From positions 62,814,893-62,878,892 of the forward strand of contig CP136067.1 of the NCBI GenBank assembly GCA_032622095.1: 64,000 nt of DNA. Direction: 5' to 3'. Below the pieces are notes generated by a model. That model worked only from the letters and a program-made list of their open reading frames with translations. It searched no databases and had not been told where the DNA came from. This DNA comes from Siphonodentalium dalli. Taxonomy: Eukaryota; Mollusca; Scaphopoda; Gadilida; Siphonodentaliidae. The translations under genes were made by a program, and so were the position numbers. Position 1 is the first letter of the stretch, and every line of letters begins with the position of its first letter. Of the stretch, positions 1 to 11,676 are shown in pieces.

Positions 1-1625
1 CGTAATTCTTATCCGTATAGTATTTATTCGTAATTCTTATCCGTATAGTATTTATTCGTAATTCTTATCCGTATAGTATTTATTCGTAATTCTTATCCGT
101 ATAGTATTTATTCGTAATTCTTATCCGTATAGTATTTATTCGTAATTCTTATCGGTATACTATTTATTCGTAATTCTTATCGGTTTAGTATTTATTCGTA
201 ATTCTTATCGGTTTAGTATTTATTCGTAATTCTTATCCGTATAGTATTTATTCGTAATTCTTATCGGTATAGTGTTTATTCGTAATTCTTAACCATATAA
301 TATTTATTCGTAATTCTTATCGGTATAGTATTTATTCGTAATTCTTATCCGTATAGTATTTATTCGTAATTCTTATCGGTTTAGTATTTATTCGTAATTC
401 TTATCGGTATAGTATTTATTCGTAATTCTTATCGGTATAGTGTTTATTCGTAATTCTTATCCGTATAGTATTTATTCGTAATTCTTATCGGTTTAGTATT
501 TATTCGTAATTCTTATCCGTATAGTATTTATTCGTAATTCTTATCGGTTTAGTATTTATTCGTAATTCTTATCCGTATAGTATTTATTCGTAATTCTTAT
601 CCGTATAGTATTTATTCGTAATTCTTATCGGTTTAGTATTTATTCGTAATTCTTATCCGTATAGTATTTATTCGTAATTCTTATCGGTATAGTATTTATT
701 CGTAATTCTTATCGGTATAGTATTTATTCGTAATTCTTATCCGTATAGTATTTATTCGTAATTCTTATCGGTTTAGTATTTATTCGTAATTCTTATCGGT
801 TTAGTATTTATTCGTAATTCTTATCGGTTTAGTATTTATTCGTAATTCTTATCGGTATAGTATTTATTCGTAATTCTTATCGGTGTAGTGTTTATTCGTA
901 ATTCTTATCGGTTTAGTATTTATTCGTAATTCTTATCGGTTTAGTATTTATTCGTAATTCTTATCCGTATATAGTATTTATTCGTAATTCTTATCGGTTT
1001 AGTATTTATTCGTAATTCTTATCGGTTTAGTATTTATTCGTAATTCTTATCGGTATAGTATTTATTCGTAATTCTTATCGGTTTAGTATTTATTCGTAAT
1101 TCTTATCGGTTTAGTATTTATTCGTAATTCTTATCGGTTTAGTATTTATTCGTAATTCTTATCGCTTTAGTATTTATTCGTAATTCTTATCGGTATAGTA
1201 TTTATTCGTAATTCTTATCGGTGTAGTGTTTATTCGTAATTCTTATCCGTATAGTATTTATTCGTAATTCTTATCCGTATAGTATTTATTCGTAATTCTT
1301 ATCGGTATAGTGTTTATTCGTAATTCTTATCCGTATAGTATTTATTCGTAATTCTTATCGGTTTAGTATTTATTCGTAATTCTTATCGGTATAGTATTTA
1401 TTCGTAATTCTTATCCGTATAGTATTTATTCGTAATTCTTATCCGCGTAGTATTTATTCGTAATTCTTATCGGTTTAGTATTTATTCGTAATTCTTATCC
1501 GTATAGTATTTATTCGTAATTCTTATCGGTTTAGTATTTATTCGTAATTCTTATCGGTATAGTATTTATTCGTAATTCTTATCCGTATAGTATTTATCGT
1601 AATTATTATCCGTTTTGTATTTATT
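1..1625. repeat. 28-bp satellite array, about 58 copies
   Basis: An uninterrupted head-to-tail array of a 28-bp unit that starts CGTAATTCTTATC and ends TATTTATT. It runs from base 1, so it continues to the left of the window. Units differ mainly in the ccgtatag / cggtatag / cggtttag / cggtgtag block, so each can be typed. One unit near 965 has a 2-bp TA insertion, and the last units near 1600 are degenerate. No coding or spacer structure is present. It probably lies in an intron of the VWA-containing gene, because the next recognisable exon is at 2398. Confidence 0.97.
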
Positions 1626-2397
1626 AGGTGTCTATTAAGTAATCAGGTTTTAGCATGACTTAGGGGTGTCAATTTGACAATATCCCAAATGTATAACTCT
1701 TGTAAGTTTGACATTTCAGACGGATATCTCATAAGTAATATTCGTAGATTTGGGTAGGCTAGCTTTTGTCATTTGGTACGTAAATATGTTAGTGGTTACA
1801 GAAGCAGCATGGCGTTAAATAACTTTTAATACGTATATGTCATATATCCCGGCTCGCGAATGAACAATATACCCTCAAATCTATTCCACATTCATTAGTT
1901 GGTGTGTTAAGTACATAATAACACAGAAGATGGCACATTAAGTACAAACTAAGTGACCATTAATACTCTACGGAAACGATAGCAACACTTGTTCAAACTT
2001 ATCTCTTCATTCCGATGTTTCAGAACAGACGACGTTAAGTTTCATACACGGTAAATAAAATAACCCCAATGCATGTAGTTTACACTGTACCAGAAATGAG
2101 TATGAGCAGTTTAGTATTTGCTATGACATGGGATAGCCTATAACCATAACCAGCCTGGGGGAAACGTACCAAATATTTTATCTTTGACAATTAGTGGAGA
2201 TCTACTTTACACGTACGTTCGTTGGTAGAGATCAGTATAGGAAGTTACCACCGGATAAGCCGAGTCGTTATTACATAACATATTGCTTGAATAAAATACT
2301 AGTATTCGAGACTTTAATGAAATCGTACTGACGGTTGTTAGTTTGTGCAGGTACGTCATTTGAGTGAGGGTGGATAACTCTATATTGTTCTATCAAG
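1626..2397 (+). other. Intron sequence upstream of the VWA exon
   Basis: Unique AT-rich sequence with no open frame that looks coding. It ends in a pyrimidine-rich acceptor (tattgttctatcaag) directly before the VWA exon. Earlier VWA exons and the signal peptide must lie to the left of the window. Confidence 0.6.
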
Positions 2398-2623
2398 GTC
2401 GGTCTCGTGATGACAGATGGCGAGTCGCTGGATCCCGCACAAACTGCGGATCAAGCAAACATTATCAAAAGTCAAGGCGTAAAACTCATTGCTGTTGCCA
2501 TGGGAAACGATGTGACTCTATCTGAACTCCAAGCCATCGCCTCAAGTTCTCAGCACATGTTCGCCACGAATACATTCAACTTAAATCAACTCCAAAATCT
2601 TATCAACATTGATATTTGTCCAC
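2398..2623 (+). CDS. Pif/BMSP-like matrix protein gene: last VWA-domain exon
   Basis: The exon encodes the C-terminal part of a von Willebrand factor A domain: a hydrophobic strand leading into VMTDGES, whose Thr-Asp-Gly is the conserved late MIDAS motif that coordinates metal. A helix rich in Ala/Gln, the strand VKLIAVAMG and a final helix follow, ending ICP. It opens after a good acceptor (ctatcaag) and ends at a perfect donor (gtaagt at 2624), leaving phase 1. The DxSxS part of MIDAS is not in the window and must be in earlier exons. VWA domains mediate protein-protein and mineral-matrix adhesion in extracellular proteins. The linked chitin-binding and laminin G exons suggest a secreted shell-matrix protein. 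The domain call is strong; the gene-family name is inference from architecture. Confidence 0.85.
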
Positions 2624-3003
2624 GTAAGTAATTTCTAAAGGATGTTCTGTTAACGGCACTAACGCTGTATGCAATAGACAATGGATATATACCGTATCAT
2701 ATTCACCAACTACAAATTTCAATCTACTTCACCGACTGTATGTGTGTCACATTCTATGGAATTCTATGAATTGATGGAATAATTCGCTGCTATTGAGTCT
2801 GACAATGCGACAAGACAAAATGCACTTGGTGCAGGTATGGGGTGGGTAGTTTTATTCTAGTATTCTTTGATCCAGAGCAATCTCCAAAGAGGATATTCTT
2901 AAATTGGTAAATTCTCGACAGCTGATCGATGCCGATGATGTATAAACTCTAGTCAATACCATAGCGATGACCCTTTATTCAGGAAGCATATGTATTTTTT
3001 CAG
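2624..3003 (+). other. Intron
   Basis: Sequence of 380 bp between the VWA exon and the first EB-like exon, ending tgtattttttcag. I see nothing else in it. Confidence 0.7.
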
Positions 3004-3108
3004 CAAACTCATGCCATGATGACAATCAGTGCGGTCCCTTCTGTTCGTCGGGACAACAAGCTTATTGCGAAATAGACGCTAACGGACTCGGCAGCTGCCA
3101 ATGTAGAT
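3004..3108 (+). CDS. EB-like six-cysteine module exon 1
   Basis: This exon of 35 codon equivalents has phase 1 at both ends. The module reads PNSCHDDNQCGPFC, then AYCEIDANGLGSCQC, with cysteine spacing C-x5-C-x3-C-x7-C-x9-C-x1-C. The acceptor is tattttttcag and the donor is gtatgt. Spliced to the VWA exon it gives ICP followed by PNSC with no frame break. The module resembles invertebrate EB/EGF-like disulfide knots, presumably a rigid extracellular spacer or binding unit. The family name is approximate. Confidence 0.85.
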
Positions 3109-3488
3109 GTATGTATATAATGTCGATGGTCTATCAGCTGCTGCTATACATATACACAGCTGCATGAGGGCCTCAACAAAATTATGTTGTTGCCGCGTAA
3201 GCCTTTAACAACATACAAAATACTTCAATTCAACATATATAGATAAGCCAATCGCGCACATGAAAACAAGTGGAAGTACACGCATTTTTACTCTTTTCTC
3301 GCCTGGTCGCATTATCGACTAAACCTCCTTTATGGACAACTGTCTTCGGTGATTATTTGTCGAATATCCAATGGTCGGCTACTCATTTCTCATTGTTTGA
3401 TTGTGATAGTTTGATTATAAAGTTAGTGTCCGTTGAGGTTAAAACTGAACTAAGTGAGAACTGTTCCATAAATCTTTCTGTTTTGCAG
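3109..3488 (+). other. Intron
   Basis: Sequence of 380 bp ending ctgttttgcag. An open frame at 3270-3524 crosses its 3' end, but only the part after 3489 is coding in my model. Nothing else was recognised. Confidence 0.65.
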
Positions 3489-3590
3489 CCGAAGGAGGAT
3501 GCACCCGAGATTCTCAGTGTGTAATAAACGCCTGTTCCGGACAGAGATATTGCGACCTATCTAACGGATTCGGAGTGTGTGCTTGTAGGG
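3489..3590 (+). CDS. EB-like six-cysteine module exon 2
   Basis: A phase 1-1 exon encoding EGGCTRDSQCVINACSG, then QRYCDLSNGFGVCACRG. It has six cysteines with the spacing x5, x4, x5, x8, x1, slightly unlike the other modules. The acceptor is ttttgcag and the donor is gtaagt. It shares the YCDLSxGFGxCxCRG ending with the modules downstream, so all derive from one ancestral exon. Confidence 0.85.
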
Positions 3591-4464
3591 GTAAGTTACA
3601 CCAAGAGCATCGAACCAGACTCTATAAGGGGTGGTGAACTAGTCAGCGAAAAATTAGCCAAATTTAGGTAAATGACAGAATAGTAGTACTCGGATAATAC
3701 CCTCTCAGATAATATATATATATGTTCAAACAGAAATATCTCGCGGACAATTTCTTTACCGATAGTCTCCATGCAAGACATGAAATATCCAAATGGAAAA
3801 ATGTACTCGGCGGACAATATCCTTGACGAATATTATCACGACAGGTCGTATCTAAGGATAATGTCCCCGACAACACTCCAGTGACTCCACTTTCCCAATG
3901 GCATGCGCGGACTAAAACAAAGCTTTCTCATATTCCTCTAAAGACACTATATTATCAATAGCATAACAAACAGCCTGTTAGACCAAATTGTGCGAATTCC
4001 AAAACAATATATGGCTTAACAGCTTCTTGTAGATATTATAGAGATAAATAAATAGGCGGTCTATTAGTGAATTTGAACATCTATATATATTCTTTGAAAG
4101 CTATTTGGCTGTATTTAGATTGGTGTGGCTATGTCTAAAAGGAATGAGTGTTGGAAAGTTAGGTGTTATGGTTATCGGCAATGCACCATCGATTGCAATA
4201 TTTTTATGCCCGGGATTTCTAAAGTTATGAAAAAATTGACAGAGTGACGACGACCTACATATACTTCAATACTATAATGACTGTGCTCAAATTATATACC
4301 GCGCGATTCTGGGATAATCACCGAACTTTCACAAAATCCTCATGTAAAATATTCATAAAATATGAGACTACTGGGGAGTAGTCTCATATGAGTGAGACAA
4401 AATATATAAGTGCACCCACACATAAGAAGTTGTAGCACTAACTATTATCATTTACCCTTTCCAG

Positions 4465-4551
4465 AAGAGTGCCGTTATGACAGCGAGTGTTCAAATGTAT
4501 GTCCGGGTACATCGCAAAGATACTGCAACAACGGAGTATGTTCCTGTAGAG
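4465..4551 (+). CDS. EB-like module a, copy 1
   Basis: An 87-bp phase 1-1 exon encoding EECRYDSECSNVC, then PGTSQRYCNNGVCSCRG. Cysteine spacing is x5, x3, x7, x4, x1. The loop between Cys4 and Cys5 is four residues, against eight in most modules, so this is a shortened form. The acceptor is acccttt followed by ccag; the donor is gtaaac. This copy lies in unit 1, which has lost its b exon, so it follows module 2 directly. Confidence 0.88.
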
Positions 4552-4992
4552 GTAAACAACAGTGTCTCGCTGCACAATATCAACCTAATTCAGTTTAATT
4601 GTGATAATCCTTCTCATTGTATGAATTAAGATGCGACATAGAGATGACACAATATGACAATAATTCAACTGTTTCGATCTTATTATATGGTATCCAGGTT
4701 TCCTCACATTCGACTGCTATCTATTGGCTGAACGCTCACGTCCTGTTATGAGGTTGTTCTGTTGTCGAGCTGATCTCACATTTGAATACACATACCCTGC
4801 AGCCCACATTTATTGGAGAAATGTTAGAAATAAAAATAAGGAATCTAACGAATATTATCACGACAGATCGTGTCTAAGGATAATGTCCCCGACAACACTC
4901 CAGTGACTCCACTTTCCCAATGGCATGCGCGGACTAAAACAAAGCTTTCTCATATTCCTCTAAAGACACTATATTATCAATAGCATAACAAA

Positions 4993-5416
4993 CAGCTTGT
5001 TAACATATCGACTTTTATAGAGACTCGCTGATTAAAACATTGTCGTTATTTTAAAGGGGAAAGAGTACCACCTTCGTTGCAGACTGATTGTACAATTGTT
5101 CTTTCATCTATAGGCCAATGCTTCGTGGAGAGTCAGTGCAACAACCTATGTACGGGAAACACACCAGACAGATTCTGTGATCTATCCAGCGGCCTTGGTA
5201 TCTGCTCTTGTAAAGGTACGGATAATGTTGACTAATAGAAAATTGAATTTGAAGGCAAAATCGTTTCCATAGACTTTCACCTCTTTGTTAACCGCGATTT
5301 TTCTAACAACAAAATCACATTCCCAACGCATATCTTACAGTGACTTCGCTGGCCATCCAACAACAAATGTGATGGATCACTTTCACTTTTCTGCGGCCAC
5401 TACTACGCCAGTGGTA
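4993..5416 (+). other. Segment missing from unit 1 of the array (contains exon b)
   Basis: Compared with this stretch, unit 1 jumps at 3980/3981 from tgtta to gacc, omitting 424 bp that here include module b. The first unit therefore contributes only an a module. Confidence 0.85.
5114..5215 (+). CDS. EB-like module b, copy 1
   Basis: A 102-bp phase 1-1 exon encoding GQCFVESQCNNLCTG, then NTPDRFCDLSSGLGICSCKG. Cysteine spacing is x5, x3, x8, x8, x1. The acceptor is ttctttcatctatag and the donor is gtacgg. Arg before Phe is coded AGA here and in copy 5, but CGA in copies 2-4. Confidence 0.87.
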
Positions 5417-5889
5417 GACCAAATTGTGCGAATTCCAAAACAATATATGGCTTAACAGCTTCTCGAAGATATTATAGAGATAAATAAATAGGCGGTCTAT
5501 TAGTGAATTTGAACACCTATATATATTCTTTGAAAGCTATTTGGCTGTATTTAGATTGGTGTGGCTATGTCTAAAAGGAATGAGTGTTGGAAAGTTAGGT
5601 GTTATGGTTATCGGCAATGCACCATCGATTGCAATATTTTTATGCCCGGGATTTCTAAAGTTATGAAAAAATTGACAGAGTGACGACGACCTACATATAC
5701 TTCAATACTATAATGACTGTTCTCAAATTATATACCGCGCGATTCTGGGATAATCACCGAACTTTCACAAAATGCTCATGTAAAATATTCATAAAATATG
5801 AGACTACTCCCCATGAGTGAGACAAAATATATAAGTGCACCCACACATAAGAAGTTGTAGCACTAACTATTATCATTTACCCTTTCCAG

Positions 5890-5976
5890 AAGAGTGCCGT
5901 TATGACAGCGAGTGTTCAAATGTATGTCCGGGTACATCGCAAAGATACTGCAACAACGGAGTATGTTCCTGTAGAG
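5890..5976 (+). CDS. EB-like module a, copy 2
   Basis: Identical in sequence to module a copy 1, with the same splice sites and phase. The 3' intron carries the ctcactg...gcgaaatag variant that it shares only with copy 6. Confidence 0.88.
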
Positions 5977-6538
5977 GTAAACAACAGTGTCTCGCTGCAC
6001 AATATCAACCTAATTCAGTTTAATTGTGATAATCCTTCTCACTGTATGAATTAAGATGCGAAATAGAGATGACACAATATGACAATAATTCAACTGTTTC
6101 GATCTTATTATATGGTATCCAGGTTTCCTCACATTCGACTGCTATCTATTGGCTGAACGCTCACGTCCTGTTATGAGGTTGTTCTGTTGTCGAGCTGATC
6201 TCACATTTGAATACACATACCCTGCAGCCCACATTTATTGGAGAAATGTTAGAAATAAAAATAAGGAATCTAACGAATATTATCACGACAGATCGTGTCT
6301 AAGGATAATGTCCCCGACAACACTCCAGTGACTCCACTTTCCCAATGGCATGCGCGGACTAAAACAAAGCTTTCTCATATTCCTCTAAAGACACTATATT
6401 ATCAATAGCATAACAAACAGCTTGTTAACATATCGACTTTTATAGAGACTCGCTGATTAAAACATTGTCGTTATTTTAAAGGGGAAAGAGTACCACCTTC
6501 GTTGCAGACTGATTGTACAATTGTTCTTTCATCTATAG

Positions 6539-6640
6539 GCCAATGCTTCGTGGAGAGTCAGTGCAACAACCTATGTACGGGAAACACACCAGACCGATTC
6601 TGTGATCTATCCAGCGGCCTTGGTATCTGCTCTTGTAAAG
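6539..6640 (+). CDS. EB-like module b, copy 2
   Basis: Same protein as module b copy 1. One synonymous difference (CGA instead of AGA for Arg) is shared with copies 3 and 4. Phase 1-1, with the same splice sites. Confidence 0.87.
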
Positions 6641-7314
6641 GTACGGATAATGTTGACTCATAGAAAATTGAATTTGAAGGCAAAATCGTTTCCATAGACT
6701 TTCACCTCTTTGTTAACCGCGATTTTTCTAACAACAAAATCACATTCCCAACGCATATCTTACAGTGACTTCGCTGGCCATCCAACAACAAATGTGATGG
6801 ATCACTTTCACTTTTCTGCGGCCACTACTACGCCAGTGGTAGACCAAATTGTGCGAATTCCAAAACAATATATGGCTTAACAGCTTCTCGTAGATATTAT
6901 AGAGATAAATAAATAGGCGGTCTATTAGTGAATTTGAACACCTATATATATTCTTTGAAAGCTATTTGGCTGTATTTAGATTGGTGTGGCTATGTCTAAA
7001 AGGAATGAGTGTTGGAAAGTTAGGTGTTATGGTTATCGGCAATGCACCATCGATTGCAATATTTTTATGCCCGGGATTTCTAAAGTTATGAAAAAATTGA
7101 CAGAGTGACGACGACCTACATATACTTCAATACTATAATGACTGTGCTCAAATTATATACCGCGCGATTCTGGGATAATCACCGAACTTTCACAGAATGC
7201 TCATGTAAAATATTCATAAAATATGAGACTACTCCCCATGAGTGAGACAAAATATATAAGTGCACCCACACATAAGAAGTTGTAGCACTAACTATTATCA
7301 TTTACCCTTTCCAG

Positions 7315-7401
7315 AAGAGTGCCGTTATGACAGCGAGTGTTCAAATGTATGTCCGGGTACATCGCAAAGATACTGCAACAACGGAGTATGTTCCTGTAGA
7401 G
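7315..7401 (+). CDS. EB-like module a, copy 3
   Basis: Identical to the other a copies. The intron after it carries a private change at about 7754 (cagagactcc instead of cagtgactcc). Confidence 0.88.
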
Positions 7402-7963
7402 GTAAACAACAGTGTCTCGCTGCACAATATCAACCTAATTCAGTTTAATTGTGATAATCCTTCTCATTGTATGAATTAAGATGCGACATAGAGATGACAC
7501 AATATGACAATAATTCAACTGTTTCGATCTTATTATATGGTATCCAGGTTTCCTCACATTCGACTGCTATCTATTGGCTGAACGCTCACGTCCTGTTATG
7601 AGGTTGTTCTGTTGTCGAGCTGATCTCACATTTGAATACACATACCCTGCAGCCCACATTTATTGGAGAAATGTTAGAAATAAAAATAAGGAATCTAACG
7701 AATATTATCACGACAGATCGTGTCTAAGGATAATGTCCCCGACAACACTCCAGAGACTCCACTTTCCCAATGGCATGCGCGGACTAAAACAAAGCTTTCT
7801 CATATTCCTCTAAAGACACTATATTATCAATAGCATAACAAACAGCTTGTTAACATATCGACTTTTATAGAGACTCGCTGATTAAAACATTGTCGTTATT
7901 TTAAAGGGGAAAGAGTACCACCTTCGTTGCAGACTGATTGTACAATTGTTCTTTCATCTATAG

Positions 7964-8065
7964 GCCAATGCTTCGTGGAGAGTCAGTGCAACAACCTATG
8001 TACGGGAAACACACCAGACCGATTCTGTGATCTATCCAGCGGCCTTGGTATCTGCTCTTGTAAAG
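7964..8065 (+). CDS. EB-like module b, copy 3
   Basis: Same protein as the other b copies, with the CGA arginine codon. Phase 1-1. Confidence 0.87.
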
Positions 8066-8739
8066 GTACGGATAATGTTGACTCATAGAAAATTGAATTT
8101 GAAGGCAAAATCGTTTCCATAGACTTTCACCTCTTTGTTAACCGCGATTTTTCTAACAACAAAATCACATTCCCAACGCATATCTTACAGTGACTTCGCT
8201 GGCCATCCAACAACAAATGTGATGGATCACTTTCACTTTTCTGCGGCCACTACTACGCCAGTGGTAGACCAAATTGTGCGAATTCCAAAACAATATATGG
8301 CTTAACAGCTTCTCGTAGATATTATAGAGATAAATAAATAGGCGGTCTATTAGTGAATTTGAACACCTATATATATTCTTTGAAAGCTATTTGGCTGTAT
8401 TTAGATTGGTGTGGGTATGTCTAAAAGGAATGAGTGTTGGAAAGTTAGGTGTTATGGTTATCGGCAATGCACCATCGATTGCAATATTTTTATGCCCGGG
8501 ATTTCTAAAGTTATGAAAAAATTGACAGAGTGACGACGACCTACATATACTTCAATACTATAATGACTGTGCTCAAATTATATACCGCGCGATTCTGGGA
8601 TAATCACCGAACTTTCACAAAATGCTCATGTAAAATATTCATAAAATATGAGACTACTCCCCATGAGTGAGACAAAATATATAAGTGCACCCACACATAA
8701 GAAGTTGTAGCACTAACTATTATCATTTACCCTTTCCAG

Positions 8740-8826
8740 AAGAGTGCCGTTATGACAGCGAGTGTTCAAATGTATGTCCGGGTACATCGCAAAGATACTG
8801 CAACAACGGAGTATGTTCCTGTAGAG
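8740..8826 (+). CDS. EB-like module a, copy 4
   Basis: Identical to the other a copies. Its unit has private intron changes near 8412 (gtgggtatg) and 9162 (gtcaccgac). Confidence 0.88.
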
Positions 8827-9388
8827 GTAAACAACAGTGTCTCGCTGCACAATATCAACCTAATTCAGTTTAATTGTGATAATCCTTCTCATTGTATGAA
8901 TTAAGATGCGACATAGAGATGACACAATATGACAATAATTCAACTGTTTCGATCTTATTATATGGTATCCAGGTTTCCTCACATTCGACTGCTATCTATT
9001 GGCTGAACGCTCACGTCCTGTTATGAGGTTGTTCTGTTGTCGAGCTGATCTCACATTTGAATACACATACCCTGCAGCCCACATTTATTGGAGAAATGTT
9101 AGAAATAAAAATAAGGAATCTAACGAATATTATCACGACAGATCGTGTCTAAGGATAATGTCACCGACAACACTCCAGTGACTCCACTTTCCCAATGGCA
9201 TGCGCGGACTAAAACAAAGCTTTCTCATATTCCTCTAAAGACACTATATTATCAATAGCATAACAAACAGCTTGTTAACATATCGACTTTTATAGAGACT
9301 CGCTGATTAAAACATTGTCGTTATTTTAAAGGGGAAAGAGTACCACCTTCGTTGCAGACTGATTGTACAATTGTTCTTTCATCTATAG

Positions 9389-9490
9389 GCCAATGCTTCG
9401 TGGAGAGTCAGTGCAACAACCTATGTACGGGAAACACACCAGACCGATTCTGTGATCTATCCAGCGGCCTTGGTATCTGCTCTTGTAAAG
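9389..9490 (+). CDS. EB-like module b, copy 4
   Basis: Same protein as the other b copies, with the CGA arginine codon. The intron after it has a private change near 9539 (tcggttcc). Confidence 0.87.
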
Positions 9491-10164
9491 GTACGGATAA
9501 TGTTGACTCATAGAAAATTGAATTTGAAGGCAAAATCGGTTCCATAGACTTTCACCTCTTTGTTAACCGCGATTTTTCTAACAACAAAATCACATTCCCA
9601 ACGCATATCTTACAGTGACTTCGCTGGCCATCCAACAACAAATGTGATGGATCACTTTCACTTTTCTGCGGCCACTACTACGCCAGTGGTAGACCAAATT
9701 GTGCGAATTCCAAAACAATATATGGCTTAACAGCTTCTCGTAGATATTATAGAGATAAATAAATAGGCGGTCTATTAGTGAATTTGAACACCTATATATA
9801 TTCTTTGAAAGCTATTTGGCTGTATTTAGATTGGTGTGGCTATGTCTAAAAGGAATGAGTGTTGGAAAGTTAGGTGTTATGGTTATCGGCAATGCACCAT
9901 CGATTGCAATATTTTTATGCCCGGGATTTCTAAAGTTATGAAAAAATTGACAGAGTGACGACGACCTACATATACTTCAATACTATAATGACTGTGCTCA
10001 AATTATATACCGCGCGATTCTGGGATAATCACCGAACTTTCACAAAATGCTCATGTAAAATATTCATAAAATATGAGACTACTCCCCATGAGTGAGACAA
10101 AATATATAAGTGCACCCACACATAAGAAGTTGTAGCACTAACTATTATCATTTACCCTTTCCAG

Positions 10165-10251
10165 AAGAGTGCCGTTATGACAGCGAGTGTTCAAATGTAT
10201 GTCCGGGTACATCGCAAAGATACTGCAACAACGGAGTATGTTCCTGTAGAG
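10165..10251 (+). CDS. EB-like module a, copy 5
   Basis: Identical to the other a copies. The flanking intron has private changes near 10301, 10435, 10507 and 10535. Confidence 0.88.
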
Positions 10252-10813
10252 GTAAACAACAGTGTCTCGCTGCACAATATCAACCTAATTCAGTTTAATT
10301 ATGATAATCCTTCTCATTGTATGAATTAAGATGCGACATAGAGATGACACAATATGACAATAATTCAACTGTTTCGATCTTATTATATGGTATCCAGGTT
10401 TCCTCACATTCGACTGCTATCTATTGGCTGAACGCGCACGTCCTGTTATGAGGTTGTTCTGTTGTCGAGCTGATCTCACATTTGAATACACATACCCTGC
10501 AGCCCATATTTATTGGAGAAATGTTAGAAATAAATATAAGGAATCTAACGAATATTATCACGACAGATCGTGTCTAAGGATAATGTCCCCGACAACACTC
10601 CAGTGACTCCACTTTCCCAATGGCATGCGCGGACTAAAACAAAGCTTTCTCATATTCCTCTAAAGACACTATATTATCAATAGCATAACAAACAGCTTGT
10701 TAACATATCGACTTTTATAGAGACTCGCTGATTAAAACATTGTCGTTATTTTAAAGGGGAAAGAGTACCACCTTCGTTGCAGACTGATTGTACAATTGTT
10801 CTTTCATCTATAG

Positions 10814-10915
10814 GCCAATGCTTCGTGGAGAGTCAGTGCAACAACCTATGTACGGGAAACACACCAGACAGATTCTGTGATCTATCCAGCGGCCTTGGTA
10901 TCTGCTCTTGTAAAG
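10814..10915 (+). CDS. EB-like module b, copy 5
   Basis: Same protein as the other b copies. It carries the AGA arginine codon, like copy 1 and unlike copies 2-4. This is the last b exon of the array. Confidence 0.87.
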
Positions 10916-11589
10916 GTACGGATAATGTTGACTCATAGAAAATTGAATTTGAAGGCAAAATCGTTTCCATAGACTTTCACCTCTTTGTTAACCGCGATTT
11001 TTCTAACAACAAAATCACATTCCCAACGCATATCTTACAGTGACTTCGCTGGCCATCCAACAACAAATGTGATGGATCACTTTCACTTTTCTGCGGCCAC
11101 TACTACGCCAGTGGTAGACCAAATTGTGCGAATTCCAACACAATATATGGCTTAACAGCTTCTCGTAGATATTATAGAGATAAATAAATAGGCGGTCTAT
11201 TAGTGAATTTGAACACCTATATATATTCTTTGAAAGCTATTTGGCTGTATTTAGATTGGTGTGGCTATGTCTAAAAGGAATGAGTGTTGGAAAGTTAGGT
11301 GTTATGGTTATCGGCAATGCACCATCGATTGCAATATTTTTATGCCCGGGATTTCTAAAGTTATGAAACAATTGACAGAGTGACGACGACCTACATATAC
11401 TTCAATACTATAATGACTGTGCTCAAATTATATACCGCGCGATTCTGGGATAATCACCGAACTTTCACAAAATGCTCATGTAAAATATTCATAAAATATG
11501 AGACTACTCCCCATGAGTGAGACAAAATATATAAGTGCACCCACACATAAGAAGTTGTAGCACTAACTATTATCATTTACCCTTTCCAG

Positions 11590-11676
11590 AAGAGTGCCGT
11601 TATGACAGCGAGTGTTCAAATGTATGTCCGGGTACATCGCAAAGATACTGCAACAACGGAGTATGTTCCTGTAGAG
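11590..11676 (+). CDS. EB-like module a, copy 6
   Basis: Identical to the other a copies. The array ends 284 bp downstream at 11960, so no b exon follows and the next coding exon is at 14710. The 3' intron shares the ctcactg...gcgaaatag haplotype with copy 2. Confidence 0.88.

Noticed and set aside
1-1625. A CRISPR-like array (regular 28-bp repeats)
   Set aside because: The repeats are directly adjacent with no unique spacers, and the context is eukaryotic. It is a satellite.
4724-4906. A 60-codon open frame (MAERSRP...) repeated in every array unit
   Set aside because: It lies in the intron between exons a and b and is repeated just because the unit is. There is no domain, and one-base changes alter its length (79 codons at 7574).
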